Part shown: in pieces, positions 52,651 through 60,886 of the stretch | Layout of the letters: each line of letters opens with the position of its first letter | Numbering within the stretch: the first letter of the stretch is position 1 | Source of the DNA: Halomonas sp. 328 | GTDB taxonomy: Bacteria; Pseudomonadota; Gammaproteobacteria; Pseudomonadales; Halomonadaceae | DNA: 64,000 bases | Assembly: GCF_015645095.1 (NCBI RefSeq) | Contig: NZ_JADOTW010000006.1 | Location: 62,001-126,000 of the forward strand | Direction of reading: 5' to 3' | Program-made: the position numbers and the translations under genes | The notes under the pieces: model-generated | What the model saw: only the letters and a program-made list of their open reading frames with translations | Database searches by the model: none | What the model was told of the DNA's origin: nothing

Positions 52651-54723
52651 ATGGCCGATCGCGCCCCCGACCCGCTCGCTCCCCGACAGGATCGTATCAA
52701 CCCGGTGGTTTTCTACGGCTCGGCCATCGGTATCCTGGCCTTCGCCCTCTGGGCGATGGCCTTCACCGACACGGCCAATACGGTCATCTATGCCGTCCTG
52801 GCCTGGATCTCGGACAGCTTCGGCTGGTTCTATTTCATCGCCGTGGTGGCCTACCTGGTCTTCGTCATCGGTATCGGCCTGTCGCGCTTCGGCAAGCTGC
52901 GCCTGGGGCCGGCCCACTCGACGCCGGACTTCAATATCGTCACCTGGGCGGCCATGCTGTTCGCCGCCGGCATCGGCATCGACCTGCTGTTCTTCTGCAT
53001 CGCCGAGCCGGTGACCCAGTTCCTGGCCCCCCCGGAGGGCGATCCCGCCACGGTGGCGGCGGCCCGCCATGCCATGGAGCTCACCTTCCTGCACTGGGGG
53101 CTCTCCGGCTGGGGCATCTACACCCTGGTAGGCATGTCCCTGGCCTTCTTCAGCTACCGCCACGGCCTGCCGTTGACCATCCGCTCGGCCCTCTATCCCA
53201 TCTTCGGCAAGCGCATCCGTGGCCCCATCGGTCATGGCGTGGATATCGCCGCGGTACTGGGTACGGTCTTCGGCATCGCCACCAGCCTGGGCATCGGCAT
53301 CATCCAGCTCAACTTCGGCCTCAACTACATGTTCGGCATTCCCGAGAGCACCCTGACCCAGGCCAGCCTGGCGATCCTGATCGTGGTCTTCTCGGCCATC
53401 TCGGCGGTGACCGGGGTGGACAAGGGCATCCGTCGGCTCTCCGAATTCAATATGCTACTGGCGCTGCTGCTGATGCTGTTTATCCTCTTCAGCGGCCAGA
53501 CGCTGTTCCTGCTCAATGCCCTGGTCATGAACGTGGGCGACTACCTCTCCAACTTCATCGCCCTCTCCTTCAACACCTACGCCTTCGATCCGCCCAGTGA
53601 CTGGCTCAACGCCTGGACGGTGTTCTTCTGGGCCTGGTGGATCGCCTGGGGGCCCTTCGTCGGGCTCTTCCTGGCGCGCATCTCCCGGGGCCGCACCATC
53701 CGCCAGTTCGTCGCCGGCACCCTGATCCTGCCGCTGACCTTCATGATGGCGTGGATGTCGATCATGGGGAACAGCGCCATCGACCTGGTGATGATGGGCA
53801 GCGCCAGCGTCGCCGACTTCGGTGAGCAGGCCATGAACAACCCCGGCTCGGCCATCTACCTCTTCCTGCAGAGCTTCCCCTGGGTGATCCTGACCACCAC
53901 CGTGGTCACCGTGCTGGCCATCGTCTTCTTCGTCACCTCCGGCGACTCCGGCTCCCTGGTGCTCTCCAACCTCACCTCGATACTCAGCGACCCCAATCAC
54001 GATGCCCCCTCCTGGATGCGCATCCTGTGGGCGGCGATCATCGGCCTGCTGACCCTGGCGCTATTGATGGCCGGGGGCCTGGGCGCCCTGCAAGGCGCCG
54101 TGGTGGTGATGGGGCTGCCCTTCGCCTTCGTGCTCTTCCTGATGATGCTGGGCCTGTTCAAGGCCCTCAAGGTGGAGGGCCTCAAGGAGGACAGCCTGCG
54201 CGCCAGCATGGCCGGTCACCTCTCCGGGCGGCTGCTCGACGAGGCGGGCGGCAAGCGCCATTGGCGCCAGCGCCTGAGCCGGGCGCTGAGCTTCCCCAAC
54301 CACGCCCGGGCCAGCCGCTTCCTCGCCGAGGTGGGCCGCCCCGCCATGGAGGCGATCCGCGAGGAGCTCACCGAGAAGGGCTTCCCGGTGGAGATCGTCG
54401 AGGACAGCGGCGACGAGGAGCACCTGGCCCTCAACGTGGCCCTCGGCGGCGAGCAAGACTTCACCTACCAGATCTGGCCGCACCGCAGCCCCATGCCGGC
54501 CTTCTCGATCCGCGATAGCCATGCCGGCACCCACTACTACCGGCTGCAGGTGCATATCGGCGAGGGCGGCCAGGGCTATAACGTCTATGGCTACTCTCGA
54601 GAGCAGCTGATCGCCGATATCCTCGACCAGTACGAGCGCCACCTGTTCTTCCTGCACAGCCAGCGGGAGCTGCCAGGAGGCGACACCGCCATGCCCGACG
54701 ACCCGGCCACGGCGGGACGCTGA
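52651..54723 (+). CDS. betT: BCCT-family choline transporter BetT with long C-terminal domain
   Basis: The 690-residue protein is a betaine/choline/carnitine transporter. It has twelve membrane segments (residues about 15-515), with AAGIGIDLLFFCIAEPVTQF as the BetT-type segment and the conserved Trp/Gly box FFWAWWIAWGPFVGLFLARI. A C-terminal cytosolic domain of about 175 residues (KEDSLRASMAGHLSGRLLDE onward) matches the osmosensory tail of BetT. It imports choline for betaine synthesis under osmotic stress. ATG 52651 follows AAGGAG. No betIBA genes are in the window. Confidence 0.93.
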   Translation: MADRAPDPLAPRQDRINPVVFYGSAIGILAFALWAMAFTDTANTVIYAVLAWISDSFGWFYFIAVVAYLVFVIGIGLSRFGKLRLGPAHSTPDFNIVTWAAMLFAAGIGIDLLFFCIAEPVTQFLAPPEGDPATVAAARHAMELTFLHWGLSGWGIYTLVGMSLAFFSYRHGLPLTIRSALYPIFGKRIRGPIGHGVDIAAVLGTVFGIATSLGIGIIQLNFGLNYMFGIPESTLTQASLAILIVVFSAISAVTGVDKGIRRLSEFNMLLALLLMLFILFSGQTLFLLNALVMNVGDYLSNFIALSFNTYAFDPPSDWLNAWTVFFWAWWIAWGPFVGLFLARISRGRTIRQFVAGTLILPLTFMMAWMSIMGNSAIDLVMMGSASVADFGEQAMNNPGSAIYLFLQSFPWVILTTTVVTVLAIVFFVTSGDSGSLVLSNLTSILSDPNHDAPSWMRILWAAIIGLLTLALLMAGGLGALQGAVVVMGLPFAFVLFLMMLGLFKALKVEGLKEDSLRASMAGHLSGRLLDEAGGKRHWRQRLSRALSFPNHARASRFLAEVGRPAMEAIREELTEKGFPVEIVEDSGDEEHLALNVALGGEQDFTYQIWPHRSPMPAFSIRDSHAGTHYYRLQVHIGEGGQGYNVYGYSREQLIADILDQYERHLFFLHSQRELPGGDTAMPDDPATAGR

Positions 54724-54733
54724 GCCGGCGCGT

Positions 54734-55288
54734 CTAGCGCAACGGTAGCCGCATGGCCACCCGCTCACGCAGCCCCAGGCGTGCCTCGGCGGCCAGGCGC
54801 GCCGCCAGCTCCGGGCCGCCGGCCTCGGGGGCCAGGGCCTGGAACCCCAGCCGGGCATAGAAGGGGGCGTTCCAGGGCAGGCTGGCGAAGGTGGTCAAGG
54901 CCAGGGCCGCATACCCCGCGTCCCGGGCCCACCGTGCCACACGCGCCACCAGGGCCCGCCCCAGTCCCAGGCACTGGTGGGCGGGGTGCACATCGAGTTC
55001 GATCAGGAAGGCCTCGCCATCACAGGTGCCGGCCACGGCGAAGCCCACCGGCAGGCTCGTCGGCGACAGGGCCACCCAGAGCCGCCCCTCGGCGTGGGCC
55101 TGGCGCAGCACCGCCAGCGGCACCACTCCCTCGCGCTGGGCGGGAGGGATCAGCCGGCTGGGAAACTGCCGCGCCGCGGCGCGCTCCACGGCGGCGAGCC
55201 GCGGCAGATCGACCGCCCGGGCGAGCTGGATGCGATACCCCGCCACCCGCCAGGGGGCCGGGGTGTCCGCGGTGTCTGGGTGAGTCAT
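54734..55288 (-). CDS. GNAT-family N-acetyltransferase
   Basis: The 184-residue protein has the GNAT signature in LIELDVHPAHQCLGLGRALV (acetyl-CoA loop) and PFYARLGFQAL near the C-terminus. The N-terminal strand is AGYRIQLARAVDLPRLAAVE. The substrate is unknown. It is convergent with betT, 10 bases apart, and followed upstream by a YciI fragment. Confidence 0.86.
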   Translation of the reverse strand: MTHPDTADTPAPWRVAGYRIQLARAVDLPRLAAVERAAARQFPSRLIPPAQREGVVPLAVLRQAHAEGRLWVALSPTSLPVGFAVAGTCDGEAFLIELDVHPAHQCLGLGRALVARVARWARDAGYAALALTTFASLPWNAPFYARLGFQALAPEAGGPELAARLAAEARLGLRERVAMRLPLR

Positions 55289-55321
55289 GGCGTGGTTCCG
55301 CTGTCGGCTGAGGCTCTATCC

Positions 55322-55441
55322 TACCCCACCCCCGGCGGCCCAGGCGGCGAGGCCGAGATCGAGGTGCGCCAGCTGTTCGAGCTGGAGGACTTCGCCCCCG
55401 GCGAGGCGATTCAGCGCTTCCGCCGGCTAGGCACCGTCTAG
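55322..55441 (+). pseudogene. 3' fragment of a YciI/DGPF-type gene
   Basis: The plus strand encodes YPTPGGPGGEAEIEVRQLFE and LEDFAPGEAIQRFRRLGTV before the stop, the C-terminal part of YCII-related proteins. The N-terminal domain and DGPF motif are missing. Upstream sequence belongs to the start region of the GNAT gene and has no suitable start codon. It is probably a relic of a lost sigma/YciI-type gene. Confidence 0.7.
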
Positions 55442-55462
55442 GCCGACTCGTCCCGCCACGGC

Positions 55463-56086
55463 TCAACCGGGAATCTGGGCCCGCAGGGCCCGATCATAGC
55501 CTTCGATCAGCGAACGCAGGCCATCCGTGGGAGGGCGTCCCTTGACGACGACCTCCAACATGGCCTGCCCTGGCGGCGGCTCTCCCGCCGAGGCCTCCCC
55601 GACCTCCGCCGCCGGTCGCCTGGGAAAGCCGACCTGGAGACTATCGTCATCATCGATGCTCACCTCCAGGGCGGTCTTGAAGCGCACCTCGTCGAGCTCG
55701 GACATCGATATCGGGGCCAGGGAGATCAGCGGAACATAGACGGGGTGTACCCGGGGGCCCTGGGCCGTCACCGTGGGGTACTGCAGCAGCACCATCTTGG
55801 GCAGATAGTAGGCCCCGGCGGCACCCTCACCCAGGGCCGCCTGGGCCGCAGCCTGCAGTGCCGTCGCCGCCTGCCGCAACGCCTCCCGGGTTTCTTCGCT
55901 ACCGACCTGCTCACCGCCGGCAGCCGCCGCCAGCGAGGCCTGGATGGCCGCATCCAGGTCGTCCTCGGCCACGACCCGGTCGAAGTAGAGCCCCAACAGC
56001 TCGCGGTTCTTGCCATCCAAGGCCGTCGCCGCCGATTGGGCGCTGGTATGCACGGCAGTGACCAGTTGATCGAGTGAAATCATCAT
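55463..56086 (-). CDS. DUF2589-like protein (third gene of the operon)
   Basis: The 207-residue protein has an N-terminal helical region (ISLDQLVTAVHTSAQSAATA, then NRELLGLYFDRVVAEDDLDA). A beta-rich part follows with VHPVYVPLISLAPISMSELD and EVRFKTALEVSIDDDDSLQV. The motif PLISLAPIS..LDEV..K.ALEVS matches PLITIIPINSLAVDEASISF in the first gene, so I treat both as DUF2589-type. GGAGGGGT precedes ATG 56086. Its start lies nine bases after the zinc-ribbon stop. The function is unknown. Confidence 0.7.
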   Translation of the reverse strand: MMISLDQLVTAVHTSAQSAATALDGKNRELLGLYFDRVVAEDDLDAAIQASLAAAAGGEQVGSEETREALRQAATALQAAAQAALGEGAAGAYYLPKMVLLQYPTVTAQGPRVHPVYVPLISLAPISMSELDEVRFKTALEVSIDDDDSLQVGFPRRPAAEVGEASAGEPPPGQAMLEVVVKGRPPTDGLRSLIEGYDRALRAQIPG

Positions 56087-56095
56087 ACCCCTCCG

Positions 56096-56341
56096 TTACT
56101 TCCGGGCCCGCATCGAGGTCGTGACCCGCGTCCTGGTGTCGGCCTGGCGGGCGCCCTTGCGACGCTCCTGCATCAGGGCCTGCATACCCGTCACGGCCTC
56201 CCTGACACGCGGCTGACTGCCGTGATGAATGCCGATCCTCGCCGAGCATCCGGGGCAGGTGAAACGGTGTCCCTGGACCAATCCGGTCAGGTCGAGGTCA
56301 ATCGGCGTCCCGCAGTTGGGACAATTGATGGCTGAGTGCAT
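56096..56341 (-). CDS. Small zinc-ribbon protein of the DUF2589 operon
   Basis: The 81-residue protein has CxxC pairs CPNC (Cys7, Cys10) and CPGC (Cys29, Cys32) linked by GTPIDLDLTGLVQGHRFT. A basic tail follows (MQERRKGARQADTRTRV). This is a zinc ribbon without recognisable enzymatic features. ATG 56341 follows GGAGGGTACC; the frame continues upstream to 56419 but overlaps intergenic sequence. It is the middle gene of the three-gene operon. Confidence 0.72.
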   Translation of the reverse strand: MHSAINCPNCGTPIDLDLTGLVQGHRFTCPGCSARIGIHHGSQPRVREAVTGMQALMQERRKGARQADTRTRVTTSMRARK

Positions 56342-56418
56342 GGTACCCTCCGTCGACAGGAAGGCTGGGCAGGGGGAGCCAGGCTCCCCCTGCACCGACC
56401 GGTTCGCGACGTCGCGCA

Positions 56419-57081
56419 TCAGGCCGGCATTTCCAGCGGGGTGATACTCTTGGTGAAGGTCTCGATGATCGACTTCACCCCCTCCGGCATCGGCAACTGG
56501 GCGGCATGCACCTGCACCGAGTACTGTGCCGAGTTGCTCTTCTCGTAGTGCTGCTCCCGGGCGCTGGACGACTTGGAGTCGTAAGCCACGCTACCGGTGA
56601 TCTTCGCCGAAAAGGGCCCATAGCCGACCTTGGCCTCGAAGGAGCTACTGGCCCCTAGGCTCTCCTCCGTCTCCTCGGTCTGCACATCGGAATAGGACGA
56701 CTTCACCTCCATGTCGAAGCTGATCGAGGCCTCGTCCACCGCCAGGGAGTTGATCGGAATGATGGTGATCAACGGCAGGTTGAACTTGGTATGTACCTCC
56801 TTGATCTCCGCCTGGTGGGGGGCCTCGCTCTCGGGGTCCTGTGGCACCAGCACGCCCCTCACCAGCTCCATCTCGATCATGATGGGACGATAAATTTCCC
56901 GGTTCGTCTCACTGTCCTTTTCATGGAAGAAACAGAGATCCAGGAGAAAACGCACCTGGGATCCCGCCATATGTGAATTGGCCTCGGCCACCGCCATCAG
57001 AGGGCCACCGATCAGGTCATCCATCGGCAGTCCATTGAACTGCTCGGCCATCGATACCAGGGCACGGTCATTCGTTGCCAT
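56419..57081 (-). CDS. DUF2589-domain protein (first gene of the operon)
   Basis: The 220-residue protein matches DUF2589. It opens ALVSMAEQFNGLPMDDLIGG and continues with PLMAVAEANSHMAGSQVRFL, a helical start common in the family. The beta-rich core has FNLPLITIIPINSLAVDEAS and ISFDMEVKSSYSDVQTEETE. A C-terminal segment has YGPFSAKITGSVAYDSKSSS, which suggests an assembled or fibrous structure, but this is inference. GAGGTGAGTCAC lies before ATG 57081. No enzyme signature is visible. Confidence 0.78.
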   Translation of the reverse strand: MATNDRALVSMAEQFNGLPMDDLIGGPLMAVAEANSHMAGSQVRFLLDLCFFHEKDSETNREIYRPIMIEMELVRGVLVPQDPESEAPHQAEIKEVHTKFNLPLITIIPINSLAVDEASISFDMEVKSSYSDVQTEETEESLGASSSFEAKVGYGPFSAKITGSVAYDSKSSSAREQHYEKSNSAQYSVQVHAAQLPMPEGVKSIIETFTKSITPLEMPA

Positions 57082-57219
57082 GTGACTCACCTCACTTCAG
57101 TCTGCGTATTCAGGTTGCTGGCCGCCGACTCCTTCGGCGGTACCTCAAGCCCAGCACGTCCCCCGAGCCGCCACCGCATCACCCTGGTATCACCTCGATC
57201 ACGAAGCCCCCAACGACAA

Positions 57220-57247
57220 CGCCCGCCCCGGGTGAGCGGGACGGGCG
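57220..57247 (-). terminator. Hairpin after the META-domain gene
   Basis: CGCCCGCCCCG and CGGGACGGGCG pair around GGTGAG with one bulged base. It lies 22 bases downstream of the META stop codon on the minus strand and before the DUF2589 operon, so it probably separates the two transcripts. Confidence 0.65.
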
Positions 57248-57269
57248 CGGGTCTGCCAGGGCGGGGAAC

Positions 57270-57704
57270 TCAGTAGAGGTGCACCGCCTCGAAGCGGGCC
57301 AGGGAGGCGCCCTGGGCGTCCGTCAGGGTCAGCGTCTGGCCATCGACCTTCCAGCCGGCGACCTGCTCCAGCGTCGCCAGGAAGGCCTGTTCGGTGTCCA
57401 TGCCCTCCATGCAGGCCATGCGGGTGGTGGCCATCTGCCCGAAGCTCAGTGCCTGGCCCTCCAGGCGATAGCCGCCCATCAGGCGGTTGCAGCCGGTGGA
57501 GCCCGCCACGCGCTGCTCCTCCTCATGCAGCACCAGATGTGCCTCGCGCTGATTATCGACGGTCGCCACCGGTGCCTCGCCAAGCTGGGTCAGCTTCCAG
57601 TAAGTATTGACCAGGGGTTCATCCGCGGAAGAGTTCATGGCAGCACAACCCACCATAAAAACGGAAAAAGCCAGCATCAATGCCAGTGAAACCATCCTTT
57701 TCAT
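57270..57704 (-). CDS. META-domain lipoprotein (HslJ-like)
   Basis: The 144-residue product starts MKRMVSLALMLAFSVFMVGC, a lipoprotein signal with the modified cysteine in VGCA (Cys20). The META domain follows, with VNTYWKLTQLGEAPVATVDN, the GSTGCNRLMGGYRLEGQALS segment and the TRMACMEGMDTEQAFLATLE block, as in HslJ and related outer-membrane proteins. The roles are heat-shock or stress-related but not defined. ATG 57704 follows AGGAGAA. Confidence 0.87.
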   Translation of the reverse strand: MKRMVSLALMLAFSVFMVGCAAMNSSADEPLVNTYWKLTQLGEAPVATVDNQREAHLVLHEEEQRVAGSTGCNRLMGGYRLEGQALSFGQMATTRMACMEGMDTEQAFLATLEQVAGWKVDGQTLTLTDAQGASLARFEAVHLY

Positions 57705-57820
57705 CTTCTTTTCTCCTACCAAGGTCGAGATAACACCTATCAGACTCCTGATCCGAGATAAGTTCCCCCGGCCTATCACACCCTATGCTCAGGAGGCAGC
57801 CTCAGTATAGGAGGGGAATC

Positions 57821-59134
57821 ATGGGTCGACTCCGGCAAGGCCTGCTCGGCCTGCTGTGCCTGGTATCGCTACTGGCCACGGCCGCCCCAGCGTCCTCGGC
57901 GACGGCCCCCGGTTACCATTGGGAAGTGCTAGATCAGAGCGAGCTAGGGCGTAACCAGGTGACGCTGATCGCGCTGACGTCCCAGCAGTGGCGGGGCATC
58001 GTGTGGCGACATCAGCTGTGGCTGATCGACCCCACCCGGGGCCATGGTGCCTCCCAGGCGCTGCTATTCATTGCCGGCGGTTCCTGGCCAAGCACCGGGG
58101 CCCCGGATACCCGTCTGCCCAGGGAGGCGCCACTGTTCGCCGCCCTGGCACAGGCGCTGGAGGCCCCGGTGGCGGTGCTGCGCCAGGTGCCCTTCCAGCC
58201 GCTGTTCGACGGGCTCAGCGAAGACGCCCTGATCGCCCTGACCTTCGAGCGTTTCCTGGCCGAGCCCAATGAAGAGAGCTGGCCCCTGCTGGGGCCCATG
58301 GTGACCAGCGCGGTGCGCGCCATGGACGCCCTGCAGGCCCTGACCCAGGAGTGGGAGCAGCCCATCGAGGCCTTCACCCTCACCGGCGCCTCCAAGCGCG
58401 GCTGGACCACCTGGCTCGCCGGTGCCGCGGATCCCCGGGTGGCGGCCATCGCCCCCATGGTCTTCGATATCCTCGATATGGAGGCACAACTGGCGCACCA
58501 GCGCCGGGTCTGGGGCGAACTCTCGCCACAGCTCGGCGACTACACCGAACGGGGCCTGGATGCCCAGTTGGCCACGCCGGCGGGGCAACGCCTCCAGGCC
58601 CTGGTGGACCCCTTCCAGCAGCGCGAGGCCCTGACCCAGCCCAAGCTGGTGATCCTGGCCAGCAACGACGCCTACTGGCCGGTGGATGCCTCGAACCTCT
58701 ATTGGGAGGCCCTGCCGGAGCCCCGCCACCTGCTCCACCTGCCCAACCAGGGGCATCGTGCCCGGGATCTCGAGCGGCTGATCCCGACCCTGGCGAGCTT
58801 TCATCGCCACGTGGCCGAAGGCTCAGCGCTGCCCCGGCTGAGCTGGCGTTACGCCTGCGAGGGCGAGGCGGTCATCCTCGAGGTCACGACGGATACTCGC
58901 CCGCAGCGGGCCCAGGCCTGGGTGGCCCAGGCCCCACGGCGCGACTTCCGCGAGGCCCACTGGGCCCCCCACCCGCTGACGACCACGGCCGAGAGCCATG
59001 CCCTGCGCCTGCCCCTCCCCGAGGCCGGCTATCTGGCCCTGTTCGGTGAGCTGCGTTTCGACGACGGCGCCACCCTCTCCACCCAGGTCAGGGTCATCGC
59101 CACCGACGCGGGAGGCGGCTGCGAGATCGATTAG
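57821..59134 (+). CDS. PhoPQ-activated pathogenicity-related (PqaA-like) secreted protein
   Basis: The 437-residue protein has an N-terminal signal peptide (RLRQGLLGLLCLVSLLATAA, then PASSA). An alpha/beta-hydrolase-like fold follows, with LLFIAGGSWPSTGAPDTRLP, FTLTGASKRGWTTWLAGAAD (nucleophile elbow GASKRG) and IAPMVFDILDME. This is the PhoPQ-related protein family, putative periplasmic or secreted hydrolases. The start at 57821 follows AGGAGGGGAATC. The nearby META lipoprotein is divergent from it. Confidence 0.88.
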   Translation: MGRLRQGLLGLLCLVSLLATAAPASSATAPGYHWEVLDQSELGRNQVTLIALTSQQWRGIVWRHQLWLIDPTRGHGASQALLFIAGGSWPSTGAPDTRLPREAPLFAALAQALEAPVAVLRQVPFQPLFDGLSEDALIALTFERFLAEPNEESWPLLGPMVTSAVRAMDALQALTQEWEQPIEAFTLTGASKRGWTTWLAGAADPRVAAIAPMVFDILDMEAQLAHQRRVWGELSPQLGDYTERGLDAQLATPAGQRLQALVDPFQQREALTQPKLVILASNDAYWPVDASNLYWEALPEPRHLLHLPNQGHRARDLERLIPTLASFHRHVAEGSALPRLSWRYACEGEAVILEVTTDTRPQRAQAWVAQAPRRDFREAHWAPHPLTTTAESHALRLPLPEAGYLALFGELRFDDGATLSTQVRVIATDAGGGCEID

Positions 59135-59232
59135 GGGCTTGGGATCACTTCGGTATCAACCGCTCCTCCCCCCTTGGTGTCACGGCGTCCTTGTCCGACC
59201 CTGAGGAAAACCACTGCCTTGGGAGTACCGTC

Positions 59233-60876
59233 ATGGACCATGCCCCCCTACGGGTCGCCATTATCGGCGGCGGCGTCTCTGGCCTGTCGCTGGCCTATTA
59301 CCTGCAGAAGTATGGCGGCGAAGCGGCCCAGGAGATCGAGGTCACCCTCTTCGAGCGCAAGACCACCCTGGGCGGCAACGCCGCCACCGTCTGGGTCGAC
59401 CTGGGCAGTCGGCGCCAGCCGGGGCAGGCCGACTCGCCCTACCGGCGCTGGGCCGACCTGGGGGTGAACGACGTCAACCTGGCCACCTACCACCACCTCC
59501 ACGCGGTGCTGGAGGAGATCGGTGAGCTCGACCGCATGAAGCCGCTGGAGAATACCGAGAGCTACTTCAGCCGCGATGGGCGAATCGCCCTGACCGACGA
59601 TGACGACCTGCTCCGCGGCGTCAGCGACCCGGCCCATGAGCTGAGCCAAGCCGACGGCGGTAAGCTGGCGCCGCTGATCAGCGTGGTCCACCAGAGCGCC
59701 CTCGATTTGGTGGAGAGCCACCGCATCACCCCGCGCTATACGGTGGGCGACTTCTTCGACGGCTGCGTCGCCGACCCCGTCAAGATGCTGGCCACCACGG
59801 CCGACCGGCTGAGGATCCCCATCGACTGGCAGGATCCCGAACTGCCGGCTCGCCTCGAGCGAATCCGCCACACCATCTACTACCCCCGTATCTCGGCCAT
59901 GTATTTCGCCGATGACCTCGGCCCGGCCGGCATGCCGCTCCAGGCCCCCTTCGAGTATTACCGCATCCAGGAGGGGGGGACGCCCCCGGATCGCCGCTAC
60001 TTCGATCACGGCGCCCAGCACTGGCTGGAGGCCCTGGCCACCCATATCACCGAGCCGGCGCACCCGGGCCCCCGGGTCGAGATCCTGCGCGGTCTCGGGG
60101 TCGAGGCCAGCCTCTCACCGCGGGGAGTGACACTGACGGAGTGCACCAGCCCCGGTGCGCGACGCTGGGAAGCCGACCTGTTGATCATGGCCACCCACGC
60201 CGAGGATGCCCTGCCCATGCTGACCTTCGGCGACGGCCTGGCCGACACCCATCGAGCCCTGCGGGGCACCCTCGGCAAGGTACGCTACACCCGCAGCTTC
60301 GGCGTCTGTCATACATCAGCCGCCCGCCTGCCCCCCAACCGCAACCTGTGGCGCACCTACAATATCGAGGTGCGTGACCCCGAGGACACCTTCTTCCCTT
60401 ATCGCATCGACTATGTCGCCAACCGCCACCAGAACGATGCCGCCAACCCGGCCTATGACGGAGCGGGCCTCCCCCAGTACTTCGTGTCCCTGGTGGATGA
60501 CCTCAACCAGATCCCCCGCAGCGAGATGCTCGAGCGCCATCCGTCCCCTCTGGGTGGACCGGCGGCCCTGGCCGGCGATCCCGGCCAGGCGGGCTACCGG
60601 GACCGGCTGCCGGCGCTGGAACCGGCCCTGGAAGCCAAGGCCTGGACCCTGTTCAAACACAATGTGCTGGATGCCGACTGCCTCGAGGCCCAGGCGGAGA
60701 TCGCGCATTACAACCTCACCACCGCCCGGGGGCTATTCGAAGGACGCCAGGGCGTATGCCCACTGCTCTTCGCCGGCGGCTGGACCCGCGGCGCCGGCCT
60801 GCAGGAGCAGTGCCTGGAGCAATCCGCCCATATCATCGCCCTGCTGCTGGGGAACGGCTACCGGCCGGAACCGTAA
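59233..60876 (+). CDS. FAD-dependent amine oxidase-like protein
   Basis: The 547-residue protein has an N-terminal dinucleotide-binding fold, VAIIGGGVSGLSLAYYLQ, followed by LFERKTTLGGNAATVWVD as in protoporphyrinogen oxidase-like enzymes. The C-terminal FAD contact is in GVCPLLFAGGWTRGAGLQEQ. Substrate and partner are unknown. The start at 59233 follows GGGAGTACC. It lies 98 bases after the PhoPQ-related gene, same strand, possibly in one transcript. It is convergent with the large ATPase regulator. Confidence 0.83.
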   Translation: MDHAPLRVAIIGGGVSGLSLAYYLQKYGGEAAQEIEVTLFERKTTLGGNAATVWVDLGSRRQPGQADSPYRRWADLGVNDVNLATYHHLHAVLEEIGELDRMKPLENTESYFSRDGRIALTDDDDLLRGVSDPAHELSQADGGKLAPLISVVHQSALDLVESHRITPRYTVGDFFDGCVADPVKMLATTADRLRIPIDWQDPELPARLERIRHTIYYPRISAMYFADDLGPAGMPLQAPFEYYRIQEGGTPPDRRYFDHGAQHWLEALATHITEPAHPGPRVEILRGLGVEASLSPRGVTLTECTSPGARRWEADLLIMATHAEDALPMLTFGDGLADTHRALRGTLGKVRYTRSFGVCHTSAARLPPNRNLWRTYNIEVRDPEDTFFPYRIDYVANRHQNDAANPAYDGAGLPQYFVSLVDDLNQIPRSEMLERHPSPLGGPAALAGDPGQAGYRDRLPALEPALEAKAWTLFKHNVLDADCLEAQAEIAHYNLTTARGLFEGRQGVCPLLFAGGWTRGAGLQEQCLEQSAHIIALLLGNGYRPEP

Positions 60877-60886
60877 TGCTCCGGGG

